Counted from the first letter of the stretch, positions 9,319 to 17,793 are shown. The stretch: DNA of 35,954 nt from Hydrogenophaga sp. (GCA_018993155.1 JAGKSX010000024.1:1-35954), one strand, 5' to 3'. Translations and numbers: made by a program. Notes: generated by a model not told the origin, from the letters alone.

Positions 9319-10710
9319 TCAGCCGAAGAAGGTGGCACTCACCTGGAACAGGCGCTCGACCTCGCGGACGAGGCGCTTGTTCGGGATGAAGACGATGATG
9401 TGGTCGTCGGTCTCGATCACGGTGTCGTGGTGCGGCATCAGCACCTCGGACTTGCGGCCCTCGCCGCGCACGATGGCGCCGATGCGCGTACCCTTGGGCA
9501 GCTTGATCTCCTCCACCTTGCGACCGACCAGCTTGCTGGTCTTGACGTCGCCGCGCGCGATGCCTTCGAGCGCTTCGGCCGCGCCCCGGCGCAGGCTGTG
9601 CACCGCGGCCACGTCGCCGCGCCGCAGGTGGGTGAGCAGTTCACCGATGACGGCCTGCGAGGGCGAGATGGCGATGTCGATGGTGCTGCCCTGCATCATG
9701 TCGGCGTAGGCGCGGCGGTTGATGAGCGAGAGCACGCGCCCTGCGCCCAGGCGCTTGGCCAGCATGGCGGACATGATGTTGTCCTCGTCGTCGCTGGTGA
9801 GCGCGAGGAACATGTCCATCTCGCCCACGTTCTCGTCCAGCAGCAGTTCCTCGTCGGCGCCATCGCCTTGCAGGATCAGCATGTTCGAGGGCAGCTGGCT
9901 GGCCAGGTACTCGCAGCGCTGGAGGTCGCGTTCGATGATCTTCACTTCGCATTGGCCCGCGAGGCTGCGCGCCAGCCGCAGGCCGACCTTGCCGCCGCCG
10001 GTGATCATGAGCCGGCGCACGGGTTTGTCGATGTGGTGGACCGCGCCCAGCACGTGGCGGATCTTCTGCGTGTCGGCCAGCACGAACACCTCGTCGCCCG
10101 CGAGGATGCGGGTCTGCGGGGTGGCTTCCATTTCGGCGTCGAGCCGGTAGAGCGCGACGACGCGCATTTCGGCGTGGGGAAAGCGTTCGCGGATCTCGCC
10201 GATGGTGTGGCCCACCAGGGCGCCGCCATGGGCCGCGCGCACCGCGATCAGGCTGGCACGGCCGTCGGCGAACTCGAGCACCTGCAGGGCTTCGGGGTAG
10301 CTGATGAGCTGGTGGATGTAGCGCATCACCGACTCTTCGGGGCAGATCACGTGGTCGACGGCGAAGCCGTTCTTGCCCAGCAATTCGTCGCCTTCGGTGA
10401 ATTCGGGGGAGCGCAGGCGGGCGATGGTGCTGTGGACGTTGAAGACGTCGTGGGCGACTTTGCAGACGACCAGGTTGGTTTCGTCGTGCGCGGCGCAGGC
10501 GATGAGCATGTCGGTGTCCTGCGCACCGGCTTCGCGCAGCACGGAGGGCTGGATACCGTTGCCGACCACGCCCCGCAGATCCAGCCGTTCCTCCAGCGCG
10601 CGCAGGCGGGCTGGGTCCATGTCGATCACGGTGATGTCGTTCTGCTCGGAGACCAGGCTTTCGGCGACGCTTTCGCCCACGCGGCCGGCGCCCAGGATGA
10701 TGATGTTCAT
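9319..10710 (-). CDS. trkA: Trk potassium uptake system NAD-binding peripheral subunit TrkA
   Basis: The protein has 463 residues with two RCK units. The first Rossmann motif is at residues 3-12 (IIILGAGRVG). The second follows RRLMITGGGKVGLRLARSL near residue 235. Each is followed by a TrkA_C domain; the first ends around LAGDEVFVLA and the second around HIIVFIPNKRLVREVE. TrkA binds NAD(H) and ATP/ADP on the cytoplasmic side and gates TrkH. The start at 10710 gives MNIIILGAG as in other TrkA proteins. The gene is first of a two-gene trkA-trkH operon. Upstream lies the 325-bp spacer with the two large hairpin elements. Confidence 0.97.
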   Translation of the reverse strand: MNIIILGAGRVGESVAESLVSEQNDITVIDMDPARLRALEERLDLRGVVGNGIQPSVLREAGAQDTDMLIACAAHDETNLVVCKVAHDVFNVHSTIARLRSPEFTEGDELLGKNGFAVDHVICPEESVMRYIHQLISYPEALQVLEFADGRASLIAVRAAHGGALVGHTIGEIRERFPHAEMRVVALYRLDAEMEATPQTRILAGDEVFVLADTQKIRHVLGAVHHIDKPVRRLMITGGGKVGLRLARSLAGQCEVKIIERDLQRCEYLASQLPSNMLILQGDGADEELLLDENVGEMDMFLALTSDDEDNIMSAMLAKRLGAGRVLSLINRRAYADMMQGSTIDIAISPSQAVIGELLTHLRRGDVAAVHSLRRGAAEALEGIARGDVKTSKLVGRKVEEIKLPKGTRIGAIVRGEGRKSEVLMPHHDTVIETDDHIIVFIPNKRLVREVERLFQVSATFFG

Positions 10711-10769
10711 GGTGGCGCGATCATACGAGGGAGCGGGTCTTTGGGTTCGTTTCTGGCTTAGACCTCGCG

Positions 10770-10870
10770 GGCTCACGGACGCCCGGCGCTCTGCTCCGCG
10801 GGTGTCCCCCGCCGGCTGGTGCCGGCTCCTCCTTTACCCCGCTGCGCAGAACGCCGAGCACCCGTGAGCC
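10770..10870 (-). repeat. Hairpin element A of the trkA upstream spacer
   Basis: Arms of 25 bp at 10770-10794 and 10846-10870 pair with four mismatches. All four mismatches become G-U wobbles in RNA read from the minus strand, so the arms pair fully there. The loop holds GCCGGC-TGGT-GCCGGC (10811-10826). Read on the minus strand, the core between the arms matches the core of element B (10909-11014): GCGCAGCG, GTAAAGG, GGAG, a CCGGC/GCCGG hairpin and GGGGGACA occur in the same order. I read it as one copy of a structured intergenic repeat. No ORF of believable composition overlaps it. Confidence 0.7.
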
Positions 10871-10908
10871 AGAAGAGATGCAGGAGCATCACCGCCCACA
10901 CGCCAACA

Positions 10909-11014
10909 GGTCTTCGGCCGTGGGGGTGGCCGGCGCAGCGAAGTAAAGGGGGAGAACCGGCGAAGCCGGTTCGGAGGACATGAGCGGAGCCGGCCACCCC
11001 CACGGCCGAAGACC
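10909..11014 (+). repeat. Hairpin element B, inverted relative to element A
   Basis: A perfect 26-bp inverted repeat encloses it: 10909-10934 pairs with 10989-11014 (arm begins GGTCTTCGGCCGTGGGGG). Inside is a perfect small hairpin, GAACCGGC-GAA-GCCGGTTC, at 10954-10972. The core GCGCAGCG-AA-GTAAAGG-G-GGAG, the hairpin and GGAGGACA match element A read on the other strand, but the outer arms are unrelated in sequence. With element A it accounts for most of the 325-bp gap between trkA and the acyl-CoA dehydrogenase; the rest (10711-10769, 10871-10908, 11015-11035) shows nothing clear. Confidence 0.72.
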
Positions 11015-11035
11015 GCCCCGCCGGAGAGAGAAAAA

Positions 11036-12169
11036 TCAGGCCAGAGCCCGTTGAATGAGGATCTTCTGCACATCCGAAGTGCCTTCGTAGATCTGGCACA
11101 CCCGCACATCCCGGTAGATGCGCTCCACCGGGAAATCGCTCACGTAGCCATAGCCCCCATGCACCTGGATCGCGTCCGAACACACCTTCTCCGCCATCTC
11201 GCTGGCGAACAGCTTGGCCATGGCGGCCTCCTTCAGACAGGGCTCTCCGGCGTCGCGCAGGGCCGCCGCGTGATGCACCATGGCGCGCGCCACCTCGATC
11301 TGCGTCGCCATCTCGGCCAGCTTGAAACCGACCGCCTGGTGGTTGAAGATCGGCTGCCCAAAGCTCTCGCGCTGTTTTGAATAGGTGAGCGCGCACTCAA
11401 ACGCACTGCGCGCCATGCCCACGCTCTGCGCCGCAATGCCGATGCGACCGCCTTCCAGCGCCGACAGCGCGATCCGGTAGCCCTCGCCTTCCCCGCCGAT
11501 CAGGTTCTCGGCCGGCACCCTGCAGTTCTCGAAATTGATCTGCGCCGTGTCGCTGCTGTGCTGACCCAGCTTGTCCTCCAGCCGTGCCACCACATAACCG
11601 GGTGTGTCGGTGGGCACCAGGAAGGCGCTCATGCCCTTCTTGCCCGCGCCCTTGTCCGTCACCGCGATCACGATCGCCAGGTGGCCGTTCTTGCCGCTGG
11701 TGATGAACTGCTTGACGCCGTTGATCACGTAGTCGCCGCCTGGCTGCTTCACCGCCGTCGTGCGCAGCGCCGACGCGTCGGAACCCACGTGCGGTTCGGT
11801 GAGGCAGAACACACCCAGCATCTGGCCAGCCGCCAGCGGGCGCAGCCATCGCTCTTGCTGGGCCGCGCTGCCGTAGCGCATCAGGATGGCGTTGACCGGG
11901 CAGTTGGTGACCGAGATCGCGGTGCTGGTGCCACCGTCACCGGCCGCGATTTCTTCCAGCACCACGGCCAGGGTCACGTAGTCCAGCCCCGCGCCACCCA
12001 GCGCCTCGGGCACGCAGATGCCATAGGCACCGAGTTCGGCCAGGCCCTGGTGCACATCCTTCGGGAAGTGGTGCGCCTTGTCCCACTTCGCCGCGTTCGG
12101 CCACAACTGCTCCTGGGCAAAGCTGCGCACCGCGTCGCGGATCATGAGTTGGTCTTGGTTGAGCGGCAT
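11036..12169 (-). CDS. Short-chain-type acyl-CoA dehydrogenase
   Basis: The protein has 377 residues and the classic family layout. The signature LTEPHVGSDASALRTTA is near 127-143, and FITSGKNGHLAIV follows. The C-terminal motif IYEGTSDVQKILIQRALA places the catalytic Glu at about 362, as in short- and medium-chain dehydrogenases. This differs from the other two acyl-CoA dehydrogenases in the window, which use the isovaleryl-type base. Likely substrates are butyryl-CoA or short branched acyl-CoAs such as 2-methylbutyryl- or isobutyryl-CoA; the exact one is unknown. It passes electrons to ETF. It is the last gene of the LiuR-type operon, 26 bp after the SDR gene. Confidence 0.93.
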   Translation of the reverse strand: MPLNQDQLMIRDAVRSFAQEQLWPNAAKWDKAHHFPKDVHQGLAELGAYGICVPEALGGAGLDYVTLAVVLEEIAAGDGGTSTAISVTNCPVNAILMRYGSAAQQERWLRPLAAGQMLGVFCLTEPHVGSDASALRTTAVKQPGGDYVINGVKQFITSGKNGHLAIVIAVTDKGAGKKGMSAFLVPTDTPGYVVARLEDKLGQHSSDTAQINFENCRVPAENLIGGEGEGYRIALSALEGGRIGIAAQSVGMARSAFECALTYSKQRESFGQPIFNHQAVGFKLAEMATQIEVARAMVHHAAALRDAGEPCLKEAAMAKLFASEMAEKVCSDAIQVHGGYGYVSDFPVERIYRDVRVCQIYEGTSDVQKILIQRALA

Positions 12170-12195
12170 GGAAGCGTCTTTCGCAGGAGAGAGGG

Positions 12196-12864
12196 TTACC
12201 AGCTGGCGGCGCGCCGGCCGTCGTGGTGGATGAGGCGGCCGTTGTCTTCGGGAGTGAGCGAGGCCAGCACGCGGCGCAGGCCGGCCACGCTGCGTTCGAC
12301 CGTCAGCGGCGCGGCACCGCCTCCCATGTCGGTCTGCACCCAGCCCGGGTCCAGCGCCACGCAGGTGGCGCCCGGGTAACTGTGCCGGGCACTGGCCACG
12401 GCCATGTTCACGGCCGCCTTGCTCACGCGGTACAGCCAGGCGTCGCTGCCGTCCACCAGGCCGACCTGGCTCATTTCGCTCGAGAAGGCCGCGAACACCC
12501 CACCGGCCGCCTCGACCGCGGGCATCACCTGGGGCATGGCCTGCATCAGGCCGAGCACGTTGGCGTGCATCACGCGGTCGAAGGCCTCGCGCGTGGGCGG
12601 CATCTTCGCGCTGTGGGGGTCGAGCACGCCCGCCACGTACAGGGCCACGTCGAGTTCCTCGCCATCAAGCGACCAGGCCAGGCCGCTCACGCTGGCGGGG
12701 TCGGCCACGTCCACGCGCAGCGGTTCGGCACCGAGCTCGCGCAGGCGCTCCAGGCCGGCGTCGTCGCGAGCCGTGGCGATCACGCGCTCACCCGTCTCCA
12801 GGTACTGACGCACCATCTCCAGGCCGATGCCGCGAGACGCACCGATCACCAGCACGGTGAGCAT
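12196..12864 (-). CDS. Short-chain dehydrogenase/reductase (SDR family)
   Basis: The protein has 222 residues. The nucleotide-binding motif GASRGIG lies at residues 8-14. The catalytic set is Ser128/129 in AFSSEMS, Tyr145 and Lys149 in YRVSK. YVAGV at about 76-80 stands where the NNAG motif is found. The C-terminus is short, ending HHDGRRAASW, as in csgA/sniffer-like SDRs. It oxidises or reduces a carbonyl/alcohol with NAD(P); the substrate is not evident. It lies 16 bp after the thiolase gene with a GAGG ribosome binding site, so it belongs to the same operon and may act on a 3-hydroxyacyl or related intermediate, which is inference only. Confidence 0.9.
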   Translation of the reverse strand: MLTVLVIGASRGIGLEMVRQYLETGERVIATARDDAGLERLRELGAEPLRVDVADPASVSGLAWSLDGEELDVALYVAGVLDPHSAKMPPTREAFDRVMHANVLGLMQAMPQVMPAVEAAGGVFAAFSSEMSQVGLVDGSDAWLYRVSKAAVNMAVASARHSYPGATCVALDPGWVQTDMGGGAAPLTVERSVAGLRRVLASLTPEDNGRLIHHDGRRAASW

Positions 12865-12880
12865 GGTGGTGCGCCGGGCC

Positions 12881-14065
12881 TCAGGTCAGTTCGATCGCCA
12901 TGGCAGTGGCTTCGCCACCGCCGATGCACAGGGTGGCCACGCCCTTCTTGCCGCCCCGCGCCTTCAGAGCGTGCAGCAGCGTGACCAGGATGCGCGCGCC
13001 ACTGGCGCCGATGGGGTGGCCCAGCGCGCAGGCGCCGCCGTTGACGTTGACCTTCTCGTGCGGGATCTTCAGCTCGGCCATGAGCGCCATCGGCACCACG
13101 GCAAAGGCCTCGTTGATCTCCCACAGATCGACGTCGCCAACCTGCCAGCCGGTCTTCTCCAGCAGCTTCTGCGTGGCGCCCACGGGCGCGGTGGCGAACC
13201 AGTTCGGCTCCTGCGCGTGCGTGGCATGGGCCACGATGCGCGCCAGCGGCTTAGCGCCGAGCTGCTTCGCGGTGGATTCGCGCATCAGCACCAGCGCGGC
13301 GGCACCGTCGTTGATGGACGAGCTGGAGGCGGCGGTGATGGTGCCGTCCTTCTTGAAGGCGGGCTTGAGGGCGGGAATCTTGTCGAGCTTGACCTTGCCC
13401 GGGCCTTCATCGGTGGACACCACGCGTTCGCCGCTGCGGTCCTTCACGGTAACGGGCGTAATCTCGGCGGCGAAGGCGCCGCTGTCGGTGGCGGCCTTGG
13501 CGCGCGTGACCGACGCGATGGCGAACGCGTCCTGCTGTTCGCGCGTGAAGCTGTATTTGGCGGCGCAGTCCTCCCCAAAGGTGCCCATGGAGCGGCCGGC
13601 CTCGTAGGCGTCTTCCAGGCCGTCGAGCATCATGTGGTCGTACACCTTGTCGTGGCCCATGCGGTAACCACCCCGGCCCTTTTGCAGCAGGTAGGGCGCG
13701 TTGGTCATGCTTTCCATGCCCCCTGCAACCATCACCTTGGCGCTGCCGGCGTCGAGCATGTCGTGCGCCAGCATGGCGGCCTTCATGCCCGAGCCGCACA
13801 TCTTGGACAGCGTGACGGCGCCGGCCGACTTCGGCAGGCCCCCCTTGAACGCGGCCTGGCGCGCGGGCGCCTGGCCCTGGCCCGCCATGAGGCAGTTGCC
13901 GAACAGCACTTCGTCCACCTGGGCCGGGTCCACCCCGGCGCGCTGCACCGCAGCCTGGATGGCCGCGCCACCGAGGTCGTGGGCCGAGAGGCTGGCGAAA
14001 TCGCTCTGGAACGCGCCCATGGGCGTGCGCGCGGCGCCGACGATGACGATGGGATCTGCGGACAT
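12881..14065 (-). CDS. Acetyl-CoA C-acyltransferase (thiolase)
   Basis: The protein has 394 residues, the usual biosynthetic-type thiolase length. The nucleophile Cys90 is in LSKMCGSGMKA. His350 is in GGACALGHPIGASGAR, and the second active-site Cys380 is in LCIGGGEATA; NEAFA is also present. The enzyme splits acetoacetyl-CoA or another 3-ketoacyl-CoA to acetyl-CoA. In this operon it fits the end of leucine breakdown, where HMG-CoA lyase yields acetoacetate and acetyl-CoA, or isoleucine breakdown. A clear CAGGAG ribosome binding site precedes the ATG. It sits between the carbonic anhydrase and SDR genes. Symbols such as atoB or phaA would also fit; I cannot choose. Confidence 0.94.
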   Translation of the reverse strand: MSADPIVIVGAARTPMGAFQSDFASLSAHDLGGAAIQAAVQRAGVDPAQVDEVLFGNCLMAGQGQAPARQAAFKGGLPKSAGAVTLSKMCGSGMKAAMLAHDMLDAGSAKVMVAGGMESMTNAPYLLQKGRGGYRMGHDKVYDHMMLDGLEDAYEAGRSMGTFGEDCAAKYSFTREQQDAFAIASVTRAKAATDSGAFAAEITPVTVKDRSGERVVSTDEGPGKVKLDKIPALKPAFKKDGTITAASSSSINDGAAALVLMRESTAKQLGAKPLARIVAHATHAQEPNWFATAPVGATQKLLEKTGWQVGDVDLWEINEAFAVVPMALMAELKIPHEKVNVNGGACALGHPIGASGARILVTLLHALKARGGKKGVATLCIGGGEATAMAIELT

Positions 14066-14129
14066 GGTGAAAACTCCTGCTGAACAAAAGTGAAAGGGGG
14101 GCGGGCCGGCACACGCGGCCCTGTGGAAC

Positions 14130-14789
14130 TCAGTCGCGTGGACGCACCGCCACGCCTTCGATGGCGCGCAGGTAGACCGCGTCGAGATCGGGGTTGCCGC
14201 GCACGGTCATCTGCAAGTCCTGCACGAGGCCGTCCTTGAGGCCGTAGACCCAGCCGTGCAAGGCCAGCGACTGGCCCCGGCTCCAGGCGTCCTGCACCAC
14301 GGTGGTCTGTGCCAGGTTGACGACCTGCTCAATGGCGTTGAGTTCGCACAGCGCGTCGTGCCGGTGGCTCTCCGACAGGCCCGCGATCAGGGCGGAATGG
14401 CGGTCGCGCACGTCCTTGATGTGGCGCAGCCAGTTGTCGGCCAGACCCACGCGCGTGTCGCGCAACGCGGCGAGCACGCCGCCGCAGCCGTAGTGGCCCA
14501 CCACCATCAGGTGCTCGACCTTGAGCACGTCGACCGCGTACTGTACCGTCGACAGGCAGTTCAGGTCGGTGGGCACCACCACGTTGGCCACGTTGCGGTG
14601 CACGAAGACCTCGCCCGGGTCCAGGCCGGTGATCTGGTTCGCCGGCACGCGGCTGTCGGAGCAGCCGATCCACATGTAGCGCGGGCTCTGCTGCTGCGAG
14701 AGCTTGGTGAAGAAGCCGGGGCGCTCGGCCTCGACCTGGGCTGCCCAGCGGCGGTTGTGTTCGAGAAGGTGTTGAAGATCGTTGCTCAT
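14130..14789 (-). CDS. can: Beta-class carbonic anhydrase
   Basis: The protein has 219 residues. The zinc ligands are visible: Cys43 in GCSDSRVPA with Asp45 next to it, then His99 and Cys102 in VVGHYGCGGV. This is the type found in E. coli Can. It interconverts CO2 and bicarbonate in the cytoplasm. I chose the ATG at 14789, giving MSNDLQHLLEHN, over the longer frame that runs into the preceding gene. It lies 34 bp after the isovaleryl-CoA dehydrogenase stop and 64 bp before the thiolase start, inside the leucine-catabolic operon. Because methylcrotonyl-CoA carboxylase consumes bicarbonate, a supply role for that step is plausible but inferred. Confidence 0.95.
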   Translation of the reverse strand: MSNDLQHLLEHNRRWAAQVEAERPGFFTKLSQQQSPRYMWIGCSDSRVPANQITGLDPGEVFVHRNVANVVVPTDLNCLSTVQYAVDVLKVEHLMVVGHYGCGGVLAALRDTRVGLADNWLRHIKDVRDRHSALIAGLSESHRHDALCELNAIEQVVNLAQTTVVQDAWSRGQSLALHGWVYGLKDGLVQDLQMTVRGNPDLDAVYLRAIEGVAVRPRD

Positions 14790-14823
14790 GGGTGGGATTG
14801 TCCGCTCAAGAAGGCCCGGGCCT

Positions 14824-16005
14824 TCACATCGTCTCTGCAAACAGTTCGCGGCCGATCAGCATGCGGCGGATTTCGCTCGTGCCCGCACCGATCTCGTACA
14901 GCTTGGCGTCGCGCCACAGGCGACCCAGCGGGTACTCGTTGATGTAGCCGTTGCCCCCATAGATCTGGATGCCCTCGCCGGCCATCCAGGTCGCTTTCTC
15001 CGCGCACCACAGGATCACGGAGGCGCAGTCCTTGCGCACCTGGCGCACGTGCTCGGTGCCAAGCAGGTCCAGGTTCTTGGCCACGGTGTAGGCGAACGAG
15101 CGGCCGGCCTGCAGCACGGTGTACATGTCCGCCACCTTGCCCTGGATCAGCTGGAACTCGCCGATGCTCTGGCCGAACTGCCTGCGGTCGTGGATGTAGG
15201 GCACCACGTTGTCCATGACGGCCTGCATGATGCCCAGCGGACCACCGGTGAGCACGGCGCGCTCGTAGTCGAGCCCGCTCATCAGCACCTTGGCGCCGTT
15301 GTTCAGGCCGCCCATGATGTTCTCGGCCGGCACCTCGACGTTGTTGAACACCATCTCGCCGGTGTGGCTGCCGCGCATGCCCAGCTTGTCCAGCTTCTGC
15401 GCGGTGGAGAACCCCTTCATGCCCTTCTCGACGATGAAGGCGGTGACGCCGCGCGCGCCCATCTCGGGCTCGGTCTTGGCGTAGACCACCATGGTGTCGG
15501 CGTCCGGGCCGTTGGTGATCCACATCTTGCTGCCGTTGAGCAGGTAATAACCCCCCTTGTCCTCGGCCTTGAGCTTCATGCTGATCACGTCCGAGCCCGC
15601 GCCGGGCTCGCTCATGGCCAGGGCGCCCACGTGCTCGCCGCTGATGAGCTTGGGCAGGTACTTCTTGCGCTGGGCGTCGTTGCCGTTGCGCTTGATCTGG
15701 TTCACGCACAGGTTGCTGTGCGCACCGTACGAGAGGCCCACGCTGGCCGAGGCGCGCGAGATCTCTTCCATGGCAATCATGTGGGCCAGGTAACCCATGT
15801 TGGCGCCGCCGTATTCCTCGCCCACGGTGATGCCCAGCACGCCCAGGTCGCCCATCTTGCGCCACACGTCCATGGGAAACTGGTCGGCGCGGTCGATCTC
15901 GGCCGCGCGCGGCGCGATCTCGGCCTGCGCGAAATCGCGCACCGCGTCGCGCAGTGCGTCGATGTCTTCTCCAAGCTGGAAGTTCAGGCCGGGCAGGTTG
16001 GTCAT
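14824..16005 (-). CDS. liuA: Isovaleryl-CoA dehydrogenase
   Basis: The protein has 393 residues. It has MSEPGAGSD (about 131-139) and [15 protein letters not shown] (about 156-170). Its catalytic Glu is at about 248 in [15 protein letters not shown], the position special to isovaleryl-CoA dehydrogenases. The C-terminal [18 protein letters not shown] has Gly where other family members have Glu. It oxidises isovaleryl-CoA to 3-methylcrotonyl-CoA, the step just before the carboxylase encoded at 1-4705. It is the second gene of the operon, behind the thioesterase gene, with a GGAGA ribosome binding site. Confidence 0.95.
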   Translation of the reverse strand: MTNLPGLNFQLGEDIDALRDAVRDFAQAEIAPRAAEIDRADQFPMDVWRKMGDLGVLGITVGEEYGGANMGYLAHMIAMEEISRASASVGLSYGAHSNLCVNQIKRNGNDAQRKKYLPKLISGEHVGALAMSEPGAGSDVISMKLKAEDKGGYYLLNGSKMWITNGPDADTMVVYAKTEPEMGARGVTAFIVEKGMKGFSTAQKLDKLGMRGSHTGEMVFNNVEVPAENIMGGLNNGAKVLMSGLDYERAVLTGGPLGIMQAVMDNVVPYIHDRRQFGQSIGEFQLIQGKVADMYTVLQAGRSFAYTVAKNLDLLGTEHVRQVRKDCASVILWCAEKATWMAGEGIQIYGGNGYINEYPLGRLWRDAKLYEIGAGTSEIRRMLIGRELFAETM

Positions 16006-16037
16006 GGGGGTCTCCGTGGGGTGTTTGGGGAAAGGGC

Positions 16038-16499
16038 TCAGCCCTGGATATTGTCGCGGCCGACCACCGCCATGAGGGTGCAGCCCATGGTGGCGATCAG
16101 CTTCTCGCGCCCGCCGTCGATGGCATAGGCGTGGCCTTCGCACACCGTGACGGTGCGCCCAGGCTTGATCACCGTGCCGACCATGCGGAAGCTTTCGCCT
16201 TGCGCGGGCGCCAGCAGGTTGATCTTGAATTCGATGGTGAGCACCGCGGCCTCCAACGCCATCAGCGTGAAGCCGGCATAGCCGCACGCGGAGTCGAGCG
16301 CGGTCGCCACCATGCCCGCGTGCAGGAAGCCGTGCTGCTGGGTCAGCGGCTCGGCCCAGGGCAAGGTGATCTCGACCCGGCCGGGAGCCACCGAGGCCAG
16401 CGTGGCGCCCAGGGTGCGCATGGCGGACTGGTGCGCAAAACTCTCGCGCGTGCGCTGGTCAAAACCGGCGTGGCGCGGCTCGAAGGTGGGAGAGGTCAA
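16038..16499 (-). CDS. PaaI-family hotdog thioesterase
   Basis: The protein has about 153 residues and a single hotdog domain. The stretch [22 protein letters not shown] (about 55-76) is the PaaI signature, in which HGG is often HxG and an acidic residue (Asp69 here) is catalytic. The end MGCTLMAV is typical. It should hydrolyse a short or aromatic acyl-CoA thioester and may relieve trapped CoA in the pathway. The start appears to be TTG at 16499, about 23 nt after the likely transcription start of the LiuR-type promoter; no upstream ATG is in frame. It is the first gene of the catabolic operon. Confidence 0.88.
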   Translation of the reverse strand: MTSPTFEPRHAGFDQRTRESFAHQSAMRTLGATLASVAPGRVEITLPWAEPLTQQHGFLHAGMVATALDSACGYAGFTLMALEAAVLTIEFKINLLAPAQGESFRMVGTVIKPGRTVTVCEGHAYAIDGGREKLIATMGCTLMAVVGRDNIQG

Positions 16500-16529
16500 G
16501 GGGTGTCTCGCAACAGGCAGTGAACCGCG

Positions 16530-16559
16530 ATTCTACGTTGACGTTTACGTAAACGTCAA
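16530..16559 (-). promoter_or_regulatory. Promoter with LiuR-type operator for the isovalerate operon
   Basis: A perfect 22-bp palindrome lies at 16538-16559; each half is TTGACGTTTAC. On the minus strand, TTGACG (16559-16554) makes a -35 box and TAGAAT (16535-16530) a -10 box with an 18-bp spacer. The operator therefore covers the spacer, the place where MerR-family activators bind. The thioesterase start follows about 30 bp downstream. The same sequence, 20 of 22 bases, occurs at 19154-19175 before the MerR gene. Confidence 0.78.
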
Positions 16560-16608
16560 TTTCCACGGTGCCGAGCCGCGTCGGCCACAGGGCTATGCTC
16601 GACGCCCC

Positions 16609-17217
16609 ATGCCCTACACCCTGTCCGCCCCGGTTCACAGCGAAAGCCTGATCAAGAAAAGCCGTTTCATCGGTTGCGTGGAGCCGATGGCGGACCGCGC
16701 TTCGGCGCTCCGGCGGGTGACGACCTTGCGCGCCGAACACCCGAGCGCCACCCACGTGTGCTGGGCGCTCATGGCCGGCGGCCACTCCGCCGCCAACGAC
16801 GACGGCGAACCCGGCGGCACCGCCGGGCGGCCCATGCTGGAGGTGCTGCGCCACCAGGACCTGGAGGGCGTGCTCGCCACCGTGGTGCGTTATTACGGCG
16901 GCACGCCGCTGGGCGCGGGCGGCCTGGTGCGCGCCTACACCGACAGCGTGGCCCAGGCGCTGCTGCAGGCCGACAAGGTGCCGCTGGTGCACTGGCGCGC
17001 GCTGCGCTGCGTGCTGCCCTACGCGCTGGAAGGCTGGCTGCGCCGCGAGCTCGACGGCCACGGCGCGCGCCTGGTCGAAGCGCTGCATGGCGACGGCGTG
17101 GCGGTGTCGCTGCAAGTGCCCGAACCGCAGGCCGACGCCCTGGTGACGCGTCTCAACGACGCCGGCCAGGGCCGTGTGGTCTGGCTCGAAGAGGCCTCAG
17201 ACCGGGACGAGGCTTGA
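16609..17217 (+). CDS. IMPACT-family protein (YigZ-like)
   Basis: The protein has 202 residues. It starts MPYTLSAPVHSE followed by KKSRFIGCVEPM, the family N-terminus. The core signature is NDDGEPGGTAGRPMLEVL (about 63-80), then VVRYYGGTPLGAGGLVRAY (about 92-110). A small C-terminal DUF1949-like part follows. The fold is related to ribosomal protein S5 domain 2; the role in bacteria is unclear. It faces the isovalerate operon across the LiuR-type palindrome, but no -10 box for the plus strand is evident there. Its 3' end overlaps the convergent TetR gene by 21 bp. Confidence 0.9.
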   Translation: MPYTLSAPVHSESLIKKSRFIGCVEPMADRASALRRVTTLRAEHPSATHVCWALMAGGHSAANDDGEPGGTAGRPMLEVLRHQDLEGVLATVVRYYGGTPLGAGGLVRAYTDSVAQALLQADKVPLVHWRALRCVLPYALEGWLRRELDGHGARLVEALHGDGVAVSLQVPEPQADALVTRLNDAGQGRVVWLEEASDRDEA

Positions 17218-17793
17218 CAGCAGCAGACGGACCGCCTGCTCATAGGGCGCGGCAGGTTCTCCCCGGGCGATCGCCAGCGCCGCGCGGTCGAATGCCGCCG
17301 ATAGCAGCACGCTGAGTTCGCGCAAGGGCACGGCCTCGGGGCGGTTTTTCAGCGCGTTCTGCAAACCCTCTTGCAAAGCATTGAAGCCCGCGAGGTCGCT
17401 CAAGCCGAGCACCTGCTCGGCCGACAGCACGGCCGGGGCTTCGAGCAGCAAGAGGCGGGCGCGGCCAACCTCGGCCATGGCGGCGAAATAGGCCTGGGCG
17501 CCCGCCAGCAGCGCGTCCACCGGACTCGGCTGGTGCCGCGAACGCTGCGCGATCTCGTCCGCCACCTCCTGCGCCACCTGACGGGCCACGGCATGGAACA
17601 GGTCGGTCTTGTCCGTGAAATGGTGGTACAGCGCGCCTCGGGTCACGTTCGCAGCCGCGACGATCTCGGGCGTGCCGGTGGCGGCGAAGCCCCGGGCCTC
17701 GAACAGCGCCCGCGCCGCACTCACCAGCGCGGCGCGGGTGGCGTCGGTGCGTTCACCTTGGGAACGCCGCTGCGGAGGAAAGGTCTTTTGCAT
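17197..17793 (-). CDS. TetR-family transcriptional regulator
   Basis: The protein has 198 residues. The helix-turn-helix is at about 20-65: [37 protein letters not shown], in which GALYHHF is the TetR recognition helix. The remaining part is a helical ligand and dimer domain with no recognisable signature. It is transcribed away from the VOC-protein gene, and inverted repeats fill the short AT-rich spacer. One repeat covers its own start codon, so it probably represses itself and the VOC gene. The start leaves hardly any leader: a possible -10 (TATAAC on the minus strand, 17814-17809) is only about 16 bp from the ATG. Confidence 0.92.
   Translation of the reverse strand: MQKTFPPQRRSQGERTDATRAALVSAARALFEARGFAATGTPEIVAAANVTRGALYHHFTDKTDLFHAVARQVAQEVADEIAQRSRHQPSPVDALLAGAQAYFAAMAEVGRARLLLLEAPAVLSAEQVLGLSDLAGFNALQEGLQNALKNRPEAVPLRELSVLLSAAFDRAALAIARGEPAAPYEQAVRLLLSSLVPV

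Noticed and set aside
10773-11396. Open frames crossing the spacer between trkA and the acyl-CoA dehydrogenase
   Set aside because: They read through the hairpin repeats and out of frame into the dehydrogenase; no family match or ribosome binding site.
16538-16559. The palindrome as a promoter element for the plus-strand IMPACT-family gene
   Set aside because: A TTGACG -35 exists on that strand too, but no -10 box stands at the right distance.
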